Part shown: positions 1 to 5,905 of the stretch, piece by piece
Numbering within the stretch: the stretch's first letter is position 1
Layout: each line of letters starts with the position of its first letter
Assembly: GCA_011773575.1 (NCBI GenBank)
Contig: WVXJ01000239.1
Location: 3,426 to 14,308 of the forward strand
From: Armatimonadota bacterium
Lineage (GTDB): Bacteria > Armatimonadota > Hebobacteria > Hebobacterales > WVXJ01
Direction: 5' to 3'
DNA: 10,883 nucleotides
Notes under the pieces: model-generated
Told to the model about the DNA's origin: nothing
The model's database searches: none
The model's input: the letters and a program-made list of their open reading frames with translations, nothing else
Made by a program: the position numbers and the translations under genes

Positions 1-216
1 GATTTGGTTTTCGCCCGCCAGACAGCGATGTTCCTGGCGAGGGAAATGCTGCGCTCCTCTTTCCCGGAGATCGCCAAAGAATTCGGCGGCAAAGACCATT
101 CAACTGTTATCCATGCTTGCACAAAGATTCGCGGCCTTATGGACCGGGACCAGCAGGTCCGCGCGCTCATCAGTGAAATCGAAGGCAAGTTGCGGGGCTC
201 TCTGCGCGGCCGCTAG
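1..216 (+). CDS. dnaA: Chromosomal replication initiator DnaA, C-terminal end (partial)
   Basis: DnaA is the ATP-dependent initiator that binds 9-bp DnaA boxes at oriC and opens the duplex. Only the last 71 codons are present, read in frame 1 and ending at TAG 214-216; the gene starts outside the window. What is visible is domain IV, the DNA-binding helix-turn-helix. It contains the family signature FGGKDHSTVIHA (about residues 27-38 of this fragment), close to the consensus FGGRDHTTVLHA. It is preceded by the usual helix with RQTAMFLAREM and SFPEIAKEF, and followed by a basic C-terminal tail. The GKDHST and HA positions are those known to contact the DnaA box. The gene sits directly upstream of a candidate origin and dnaN, its usual place. 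Identification is firm; only the 5' truncation by the window is abnormal. Confidence 0.96.
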   Translation, partial: DLVFARQTAMFLAREMLRSSFPEIAKEFGGKDHSTVIHACTKIRGLMDRDQQVRALISEIEGKLRGSLRGR

Positions 217-222
217 AAACGT

Positions 223-231
223 CTCTCCACA
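223..231 (+). promoter_or_regulatory. DnaA-box-like 9-mer
   Basis: CTCTCCACA differs from the consensus TTATCCACA at positions 1 and 3 and keeps the TCCACA core. It lies just after the dnaA stop codon. It is weak alone and gains support from the two further boxes in the same orientation downstream. Confidence 0.4.
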
Positions 232-325
232 TGCTGGGGAGAATTTCCTGGTAGATGCTGTGAATCTCTGAATTTGACGAATATCTCTTCTTTTCCGGTA
301 GAAGTTGGTGACTGAACAAAGAACC

Positions 326-334
326 TTTTCCACC
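326..334 (+). promoter_or_regulatory. DnaA-box-like 9-mer
   Basis: TTTTCCACC differs from TTATCCACA at positions 3 and 9. A second, weaker match (CCATACACA, 333-341) overlaps it. Same orientation as the other two boxes in the gap. Confidence 0.4.
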
Positions 335-375
335 ATACACATTTGTCAACGGGAATACTCTTCCGGGTTTTCCCG

Positions 376-412
376 CTTTCCACAGAGCTTATTATTATTA
401 TTTACTTTTTTA
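376..412 (+). promoter_or_regulatory. Candidate basal origin unwinding element: DnaA box plus DnaA-trios
   Basis: CTTTCCACA (376-384; two mismatches to TTATCCACA) is followed by the short spacer GAGC and then TTA repeated four times (389-400), TTT, ACT, TTT and TTA (to 412). On the lower strand the triplets read 3'-AAT-5' repeatedly. This fits the 3'-[G/A]AT-5' DnaA-trio, the single-strand DnaA loading motif described next to a DnaA box and GC-rich spacer in Bacillus subtilis and many other bacteria. Position in the dnaA-dnaN gap, order of elements and local AT-richness all agree. I infer this is where strand opening starts. Confidence 0.55.
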
Positions 413-568
413 GATAAAGGATTCTTTTCAAGTCCCGTCTAATCTCTTCAGCGTTCTCGTTCAATTTCAATCATATGCTGTAAACGAGTCGTCAAAGACT
501 TTTTGTTTCGCTCGACCAATAAGACCCTTGACGTAAAATGTCTATCTAAAGGCGGCGAGGAGAGAAGA

Positions 569-1699
569 ATGGAAGTCATTTGCAGTCGCAAGGTTCTACA
601 CAAGGGCCTGCAATCAGTAGGGAGGGCGGTTTCGGGCCGCAGCACTCTTCCTATTCTTTCTAATGTGTTACTAAGTGCTAGTGAGAAGGGTCTGGGTTTG
701 CTCGGAACGGACCTCGAGGTGTGGATGGAGTCTGTTCTACCGGTAGAAGTAAAAGAGAAGGGCGCGGTTACGGTTCCGGCGCGGTTGTTGAGTGAGGTAG
801 TAAGTGCTCTGCCGGAGGCAACGGTACAACTGCGCGCGGATGACCGCGGAGCAGTCTCTCTCCTCTGCGGAACCTCCAACTATGAGATCGTGGGCTTACC
901 GGCGGAGGAGTTTCCGGCGCTGCCGGAGGTGGGAAAAGACTCCAGCTTCGAGATAAAGCAGGAACTACTGGGGGACCTGATCCGAAAAACGGTTTTTGCT
1001 GCTTCCACGGATGAGACGCGGGCGATTCTGACTGGAACGTTGCTGTTGTGGGAGGGCAAACGGATTCGCATGGTAGCGACCGATTCTTACCGGCTGAGCA
1101 CGAAGGCGGCGGAACTGGAAGACACTACAGAGAAAGATCTGAATGTCATTATTCCCGCACGCGCTCTTCATGAACTCTCCCGCTTCCTTGACCGGGGGAA
1201 AGAGGAGCAAAAAGTGGAAGTTAGGATCGGACCCAGCCAAATTCTCTTCGGTATGTCCGGAGGAGAAGAGGATCCGGGCGAGTTCCGTCTCGTCAGCCGG
1301 CTGGTGGAGGGGCAGTTCCCTAAATTTGACAAGTTCCTTTCCCACGAGTACGAGCGACGGCTCAGCGTGCACCGGGAAGATTTTCTCTCTGCTATCAAGA
1401 GATGTCTCATCATCGCCCGCGCGGAGGCGAGCAGGCTGCTCCTTGAACCGAGTGGGGATAAGATGAAAGTCAGTGCGGAAAGCGCGGATTATGGCAAGGC
1501 GGAAGAGGAACTCCCCGTCAGCCTGGAGGGAGAAGGCATCCAGATTGCGTTCAACGGGGAGTACTTCAGAGACGCGCTGGAGGCAATGAGCGCGGAAATG
1601 GTTTGGCTGGAACTCGGCAGCCCTCTTTCCCACGGCCTGCTCAAGCCGAACGACGATCCGGAACATATCTGTATCTTTATGCCCATGCGGATCTTCTAG
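569..1699 (+). CDS. dnaN: DNA polymerase III beta subunit (sliding clamp)
   Basis: DnaN forms a ring-shaped homodimer around DNA that tethers DNA polymerase III and many repair proteins. The product is 376 aa, the usual length. I chose ATG 569 because the protein then begins MEVICSRKVLHKGLQ, matching the family start (hydrophobic strand, then the first helix), and a purine-rich GGCGAGGAGAGAAG lies just upstream. A TTG 22 codons earlier adds only non-family sequence. The three clamp domains follow in order: about 1-120 (including RSTLPILSNVLL and TDLEVWM), about 125-250 (including LLWEGKRIRMVATDSYRLS) and about 255-376. It ends in the typical IFMPMRIF, whose M-P-M-R closes the peptide-binding pocket. 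It follows dnaA and the candidate origin and precedes recF, as expected. Nothing is unusual. Confidence 0.97.
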   Translation: MEVICSRKVLHKGLQSVGRAVSGRSTLPILSNVLLSASEKGLGLLGTDLEVWMESVLPVEVKEKGAVTVPARLLSEVVSALPEATVQLRADDRGAVSLLCGTSNYEIVGLPAEEFPALPEVGKDSSFEIKQELLGDLIRKTVFAASTDETRAILTGTLLLWEGKRIRMVATDSYRLSTKAAELEDTTEKDLNVIIPARALHELSRFLDRGKEEQKVEVRIGPSQILFGMSGGEEDPGEFRLVSRLVEGQFPKFDKFLSHEYERRLSVHREDFLSAIKRCLIIARAEASRLLLEPSGDKMKVSAESADYGKAEEELPVSLEGEGIQIAFNGEYFRDALEAMSAEMVWLELGSPLSHGLLKPNDDPEHICIFMPMRIF

Positions 1700-1816
1700 C
1701 CGACTTCTTCCCGATCCCCTATCAAGCCGACACAAGAGCCGGGCTGTACTCAGCGATTGTTTGGGGATATGCTCCACAGAGATTGTTTCCCGACTATCAG
1801 CCAAAGAAGAAAAGTC

Positions 1817-2962
1817 GTGTATTTGCACAGCCTGGAAACAGAAGGCTTTCGCAACCTGCAGCCAAACAAATTGAACTTGGACTGTGTCCCCGTCGTCATC
1901 TGGGGAGAAAACGGTCAGGGAAAAAGCAATCTGCTCGACGCGGCGGTTTTAGGGTGTACGGGCGCACTGTGGCGAACGACGAAGGATGAAGAAGGGATTT
2001 CCTGGGATAAAGAAATAACTCGTGTAAAAATTGGGGTCTGCGGGTCGGATGAAGAAGAGATAAACACAGAGGTGGTTCTGGCGAGAACCGGAAAGGGACT
2101 GCTCAAGATAAACGGAGTTGCTCGCCGCCGCAGCGATCTGCTGGGGCTTATTCCTCTCGTGGGATTCAGCAGTGAAGATATCCAGATCATAAGGGGCGAG
2201 CCGTCTCGCAGAAGGAGATTCCTGAATACGGAACTCAGTCGGTTGGATCGTTCCTACCACTGGAATCTGGTTCATTTCGGCCGCTCTCTTGAACAGCGCA
2301 ACCGACTGTTGAAAGAGATAAGGGAGGGCAAGGGCTCCCCGACCGCGCTTTCTCCTTGGAATGAGTCTCTCGCCAGATATGGCGCGAAACTGATTGAGAA
2401 AAGGGCGAGATTCCTGCAGGAACTGGCAGCCGTGTCCGCAAACCACCTCAACCGGTTGAACCCGGGCTGGGGTTCCCTCCGGCTAGACTATCAGCCGGCC
2501 CTGGGGGGCTTCAACACTGAAGAAATTCCGGAGAAGACCGTTCAGGAACTGCAGGATCTACTGGCGAAAGGCCTCCGGCAAAGCCAAGGGGAGGAGGTCG
2601 CGCGGGGATTTTCGCTGGTAGGACCTCACCGCGACGATTTCAGGCTTCTGGTGGGGGAGGTGCACCAACGCACTTATGGCTCACAGGGCGAGCAAAGGTG
2701 TCTGGCCATCGCCCTTCGGCTGGGCCTTGTGGAGATAGTGAAAAAGGCGGCGGGAGAGTCTCCCATCTTGATCTTAGACGACATCTTCTCCGAACTGGAC
2801 CAGTCGCGCCGCCGGGGTCTGCTCGACGTGCTCGGCTTTGAAGGACAGTTTCTTCTTACTACTCCCGAGCGGGAAGAGATTCCGGCGGGCCTGCTGGAGA
2901 AGGCCCAACTTGTTCAAATCCACAAAGGTAAGATCATCTCGGCGGGGAATAATCAGGGCTGA
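1817..2962 (+). CDS. recF: DNA replication and repair protein RecF
   Basis: RecF is an SMC/ABC-type ATPase that, with RecO and RecR, helps load RecA on gapped DNA and supports replication restart. I chose GTG 1817, giving 381 aa and the family start (M)YLHSLETEGFRNL. The ribosome site there is poor (AAGAAGAAAAG), and an in-frame ATG at 1769, preceded by GGGG, would add 16 residues, so the start is not certain. Visible motifs: Walker A GENGQGKS (residues 30-37), the D-loop region GPHRDDF (269-275), the ABC signature YGSQGEQR (287-294) and Walker B PILILDDIFSELD (316-328). All catalytic positions are intact. It lies 117 nt after dnaN and 12 nt before the DUF721 gene, so recF and dciA are very likely co-transcribed. 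Confidence 0.95.
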   Translation: MYLHSLETEGFRNLQPNKLNLDCVPVVIWGENGQGKSNLLDAAVLGCTGALWRTTKDEEGISWDKEITRVKIGVCGSDEEEINTEVVLARTGKGLLKINGVARRRSDLLGLIPLVGFSSEDIQIIRGEPSRRRRFLNTELSRLDRSYHWNLVHFGRSLEQRNRLLKEIREGKGSPTALSPWNESLARYGAKLIEKRARFLQELAAVSANHLNRLNPGWGSLRLDYQPALGGFNTEEIPEKTVQELQDLLAKGLRQSQGEEVARGFSLVGPHRDDFRLLVGEVHQRTYGSQGEQRCLAIALRLGLVEIVKKAAGESPILILDDIFSELDQSRRRGLLDVLGFEGQFLLTTPEREEIPAGLLEKAQLVQIHKGKIISAGNNQG

Positions 2963-2974
2963 GGACCAAAACGG

Positions 2975-3550
2975 ATGCGATCCGGCAAAGGAAGCCAGGC
3001 GAGACTCGGGGATATCATAGAGGGCCTGTTTAAGAGGCTCGGCCTTGAACACAAGGTCAAACAGGGCCAGGTGATGCTTGCCTGGAAGCACATCGTGGGT
3101 TCCGCCAATGCCCGGCATTCCTGGCCCGCAGGGATAAAGGATGATGTGCTATTGGTAGATTGCTCCAGCGCGGCCTGGGCGCAGACACTGACGATGCTGC
3201 GTGAGCAGATAATGGAGAAGATTGGCGAGCAGCTGGGAGAATGTCCGCTGCGGGATATCCACTTTCGCGGGGTTGGGCGGCGGAGAAAGGACAGCGCCGA
3301 CGCTGAATCTTCCACCTCCTTGCCGGGAGAGATAATGCTCCAGACGGAACAGGTAGAGTGGGTTCAGGAGATAGTGGAGGATATATCAGATCCCGCATTG
3401 CGCAAGAAAGCCCAGGCCGCCCTCGGCTCACTCTTGCGCCAGCGCCAATGGCACCAGCACCAGGGCAACGCAACCTGCGCGGTCTGCGGAAGGTTGCACC
3501 GAGCCAAGACCGCGCTGTGCTCCGATTGCCGAAGGCCAAGAGAGCGCTGA
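2975..3550 (+). CDS. dciA: DUF721/DciA-family protein with C-terminal zinc ribbon
   Basis: DciA (DUF721) is the ancestral bacterial factor that interacts with the replicative helicase DnaB and helps load it. The 191-aa product has a DUF721 domain at about residues 10-100: a helix LGDIIEGLFKRLGL, the conserved W37 and VG (41-42) of LAWKHIVG, and a second conserved W68 in the SSAAWAQTLTML stretch. A charged, less conserved linker (100-120) follows, then a helical segment (about 128-158) and a four-cysteine module, C168-x2-C171 and C182-x2-C185, that should bind zinc. GAGG at 2961-2964, overlapping the recF stop, is 10 nt from the ATG and supports the start. The recF-DUF721 order is common near origins. 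The family is firm; the helicase-loading role here is inferred from family and context. Confidence 0.85.
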   Translation: MRSGKGSQARLGDIIEGLFKRLGLEHKVKQGQVMLAWKHIVGSANARHSWPAGIKDDVLLVDCSSAAWAQTLTMLREQIMEKIGEQLGECPLRDIHFRGVGRRRKDSADAESSTSLPGEIMLQTEQVEWVQEIVEDISDPALRKKAQAALGSLLRQRQWHQHQGNATCAVCGRLHRAKTALCSDCRRPRER

Positions 3551-3638
3551 GAAGTTGTAAAGGAAAAACTCCCTTTAAGGCGTATCTACAAATAGGGTGT
3601 TATTCGGTCGCCTCGCTCAATTCTCTCCGGAATTGCGA

Positions 3639-4880
3639 ATGAAAACAGATCGCGGCAAGCGCGCGCCAAAGTCGCTCAAAGTCTTGATGCTGGCCTGGGA
3701 GTATCCTCCTCGCATCGTGGGCGGACTTGCCCGCCACGTAAGTGAACTGTCACTTGCTCTTGCTAAGGCCGGGGTTGCAGTGGAGGTGGTAACCGCCCAT
3801 ACTCCGGGCACTCCCGCGGCGGAAAAACTGTGGCCCCGCAGGAGCGGCAAGCCGGGGAAACTGATGGTGCGTCGTGCACCGCCGGAGCCCATCCACCCCC
3901 TTGATTTCATGACTTCCATCCATCAACTCAACTTCGGGCTGCTGCAGCAGGCGCTCTCCTCCGGACTCAGGTTCCATATCATCCACGCCCATGACTGGCT
4001 TACCGCGCAGGCGGCATGGACGCTGAAACAAGGTTTAGGAATCCCCCTCGTTTGCACCATTCATGCTACAGAGTACGGCCGCCAAGAGGGGATTCACAAC
4101 CCCTTGCAATCCTATATCAACGCGAGTGAATGGCTGCTGACATATGAATCCTGGAGGGTGATCTGCTGTTCTGAGTTCATGGGCGAAGAGGTGAAGCGGG
4201 TTCTTTCCGTCCCCGCGGAGAAGGTAAGGGTGATCCCGAACGGGGTCGAATTGAGCAGGCTCAGGATACCCCCGCGCGAGAAAAAGAACTTAAAAGAGTT
4301 TCGTCTGCGCTGGGCCGCCCCGGAGGAGAAGATAGTCTTCTTTGCAGGTCGCATGGTACGGGAGAAGGGCGCACATATACTGGTTGACGCAGTGCCGCGG
4401 GTTCTCTCCGCCTGGCCCAAGGTCAAGTTCGTCATCGTCGGGGGCGGGTGGACGGGTCATCTCGCGGCCCAAGCCTCTGCTTTGGGTGTGGGTAACCGGG
4501 TGATTTTCACAGGCTTCATCTCGGAGGAGGATCTGCGCAGACTTTACGCAGTGGCCGATGTGGCTGTTTTCCCCAGTCTATATGAGCCCTTCGGGATCGT
4601 GGCTCTCGAGGCAATGGCTGCGGGTGTGCCTGTGGTAACCTCGGACATAGGCGGATTCCGGGAGGTGGTGCGGCACCGAGAAACGGGTATCCACACCTGG
4701 GCCAACAATGCAGACTCGCTCGCCTGGGGGATAGTGGAAGTACTGCGAAAGCCCGAAGAGGCTGCCGTCCGTGCACTCCGCGCTGCAAAGGAAGTGAAAA
4801 CACACTACACCTGGAAAAAGGTGGCCCAGCGGACCCTGGCGGTTTATAATGAGATAGTCAGCGAAGCCAAGCATAAGTAA
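3639..4880 (+). CDS. GT4-type glycosyltransferase, glycogen/starch synthase-like
   Basis: The 413-aa product is a two-Rossmann-fold (GT-B) retaining glycosyltransferase that should move a sugar from a nucleotide-sugar donor to a glucan or glycan acceptor in the cytoplasm. The N-terminal half starts KVLMLAWEYPPRIVGGLARHV, with the glycine loop RIVGGL (25-30) in the place of the KxGGL motif of glycogen synthases, followed by HAHDW (116-120) and IHATEYGR (141-148). The C-terminal half has IPNGVE (199-204), FAGRMVREKG (235-244) and the E-x7-E donor site EPFGIVALE (316-324). There is no signal peptide or membrane segment. I chose ATG 3639 (CCGGA 7 nt upstream); GTG 3597 would add 14 residues. The gene lies 88 nt after dciA and upstream of a methyltransferase and a sugar-nucleotide pyrophosphorylase. 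Glycogen synthase is likely but a polysaccharide GT4 enzyme cannot be excluded. Confidence 0.85.
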   Translation: MKTDRGKRAPKSLKVLMLAWEYPPRIVGGLARHVSELSLALAKAGVAVEVVTAHTPGTPAAEKLWPRRSGKPGKLMVRRAPPEPIHPLDFMTSIHQLNFGLLQQALSSGLRFHIIHAHDWLTAQAAWTLKQGLGIPLVCTIHATEYGRQEGIHNPLQSYINASEWLLTYESWRVICCSEFMGEEVKRVLSVPAEKVRVIPNGVELSRLRIPPREKKNLKEFRLRWAAPEEKIVFFAGRMVREKGAHILVDAVPRVLSAWPKVKFVIVGGGWTGHLAAQASALGVGNRVIFTGFISEEDLRRLYAVADVAVFPSLYEPFGIVALEAMAAGVPVVTSDIGGFREVVRHRETGIHTWANNADSLAWGIVEVLRKPEEAAVRALRAAKEVKTHYTWKKVAQRTLAVYNEIVSEAKHK

Positions 4881-4883
4881 AGT

Positions 4884-4892
4884 CTATCCACA
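4884..4892 (+). promoter_or_regulatory. DnaA-box-like 9-mer before the methyltransferase gene
   Basis: CTATCCACA differs from TTATCCACA only at position 1, a closer match than any box in the dnaA-dnaN gap. It lies in the 28-nt gap between the glycosyltransferase stop and the methyltransferase start. A single site may be chance, and no role is shown. Confidence 0.3.
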
Positions 4893-4908
4893 GCAGAGAA
4901 GGACGAAA

Positions 4909-5766
4909 ATGTCGGCCAGGGTGCTCCGGGGAGACTGTCTGAGAGTGTTGAATCTGCAGTCCTTTGCCGAAGCGGGCATACACGAGGAAGTAACACTCAC
5001 CTTCTTCGACCCCCCCTTCAATCAGGGCAAGGAGTATGCCTATTTCAATGATGCCGCCGCCCGCGAAGAGTATTGGCAATGGGTGGAGAAAGTCTGTGCC
5101 GGAGTGTTGGGGCTTACCGTAGAGGGTGGCGCCATCTACTTCATGCAGAGGGAGAAGAACACAGAAGAGGTTTTTCGCTGTCTGCGAAATACCGGCTGGA
5201 CTCTGCAGAATCTAATTATCTGGTCGAAACACACCTCGGCCATACCCAGCCCGTGCCGTTTTGGCAAGCAGTATCAGATTATTGCCTTCGCCACCAAAGG
5301 CAAGCGCCCGCGGCTGTTCAATCGCCTTCGCATTGACCCACCCCTGGTCCGCAGTCAAAAGAAAAAGCGCGCCGACGGAATCTTCCTCACTGACTGCTGG
5401 AATGATATCAGGGAATTGACCTCCGGATACTTCGCAGGTGATGAGGCCCTGCGAAAGCCGGATGGGCAGCGTTTCCATGAACAGCAATCACCCCTCGCCC
5501 TATTGGCGCGGATCATCCTCTCCTCCAGCGCCCCCGGCGATTTAGTGCTTGATCCGTGTGCAGGGACAGGTACAACCTTGGTCGCCGCGAAACAACTGGG
5601 AAGAACCTCTGTGGGCATAGAGGTTGACCCGGCGAACGCGAAAAAGATCCGCTCACGATTGCAGCGTATCCGAAAAACCGACTCAATTGCCCACCTTCGT
5701 GAAGATTATCGCTTCACCCCGAACCTGGAGTCAATCTGGCCAACCGGCGTCTCTGCAGAAGAGTGA
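4909..5766 (+). CDS. DNA methyltransferase, beta class (N6_N4_Mtase family)
   Basis: This 285-aa protein should transfer a methyl group from S-adenosylmethionine to an exocyclic amino group in DNA. The catalytic motif IV DPPF is at residues 34-37, ahead of the SAM-binding parts: motif X-like HEQQSPLALLARI (190-202) and motif I DPCAGTGTT (215-223), followed by VGIEVD (235-240). Catalytic-before-SAM order defines the beta class. D as the first residue of motif IV favours N6-adenine over N4-cytosine (usually SPP), but that is only a tendency. The middle (about 70-185) should hold target recognition and is rich in aromatic and basic residues. GAGAAGGA at 4896-4903 sets the start. No restriction endonuclease, specificity subunit or mismatch-repair nuclease is nearby, so it looks solitary, near the origin. 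The target sequence cannot be read from the protein. Confidence 0.88.
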   Translation: MSARVLRGDCLRVLNLQSFAEAGIHEEVTLTFFDPPFNQGKEYAYFNDAAAREEYWQWVEKVCAGVLGLTVEGGAIYFMQREKNTEEVFRCLRNTGWTLQNLIIWSKHTSAIPSPCRFGKQYQIIAFATKGKRPRLFNRLRIDPPLVRSQKKKRADGIFLTDCWNDIRELTSGYFAGDEALRKPDGQRFHEQQSPLALLARIILSSSAPGDLVLDPCAGTGTTLVAAKQLGRTSVGIEVDPANAKKIRSRLQRIRKTDSIAHLREDYRFTPNLESIWPTGVSAEE

Positions 5767-5777
5767 TAGAGAGATAG

Positions 5778-5823
5778 GCGGCCGGAAAAGTCCATAAGAG
5801 CTGACAACGAAGATACCGGCCGC
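5778..5823. repeat. Perfect 8-bp inverted repeat in the gap before the pyrophosphorylase gene
   Basis: GCGGCCGG (5778-5785) pairs with CCGGCCGC (5816-5823) across 30 nt, in the 139-bp gap after the methyltransferase. There is no T-run after the second arm, so it is not a standard terminator. It could be an mRNA hairpin or protein site. A strong ribosome site, AGGAAGGAGA (5889-5898), follows and sets the next start. No convincing promoter was found in this gap. Confidence 0.35.
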
Positions 5824-5905
5824 GGCGAAAGAGAGGTTTTCTCAACAGGGGATACAGGGTGTATTGCAGAAAGATTCTCCGTAGCATCAGGAAGGAGATC
5901 CCAGC

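Larger units (their letters stand above)
217..568. other. dnaA-dnaN intergenic region, candidate oriC segment
   Basis: This 352-bp gap holds no convincing gene. It contains three DnaA-box-like 9-mers in the same orientation (223-231, 326-334, 376-384), then an AT-rich stretch (389-417) that starts with TTA triplets. Origins in many bacteria lie next to dnaA, often in the dnaA-dnaN gap, with boxes followed by an unwinding element. The dnaN promoter should also lie here, but I found no strong -35/-10 pair: TTGACG occurs at 274-279 and 528-533 without a good -10 at 16-18 nt. The origin may be bipartite, with more boxes upstream of dnaA outside the window. Confidence 0.6.

Noticed and set aside
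100..342. Minus-strand 80-codon open frame over the dnaA end and origin gap
   Set aside because: It runs antisense to the DnaA DNA-binding domain and has no recognisable protein pattern.
503..568. Upstream TTG start for dnaN adding 22 residues
   Set aside because: The extra residues do not resemble the clamp N-terminus, and ATG 569 has a purine-rich ribosome site.
217..568. GANTC sites as evidence that the methyltransferase is CcrM-like
   Set aside because: Only two sites (GAATC near 263, GATTC near 420) are seen, about the chance number, and the enzyme lacks the extra C-terminal domain of CcrM.
965..1828. Long minus-strand open frame (287 codons) opposite dnaN
   Set aside because: It is a GC-rich antisense shadow of the well-supported dnaN and has no family features.
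3558..3577. TAAAGG/CCTTTA hairpin after dciA as a terminator
   Set aside because: The 6-bp AT-rich stem has no T-run, and the next gene follows closely on the same strand.
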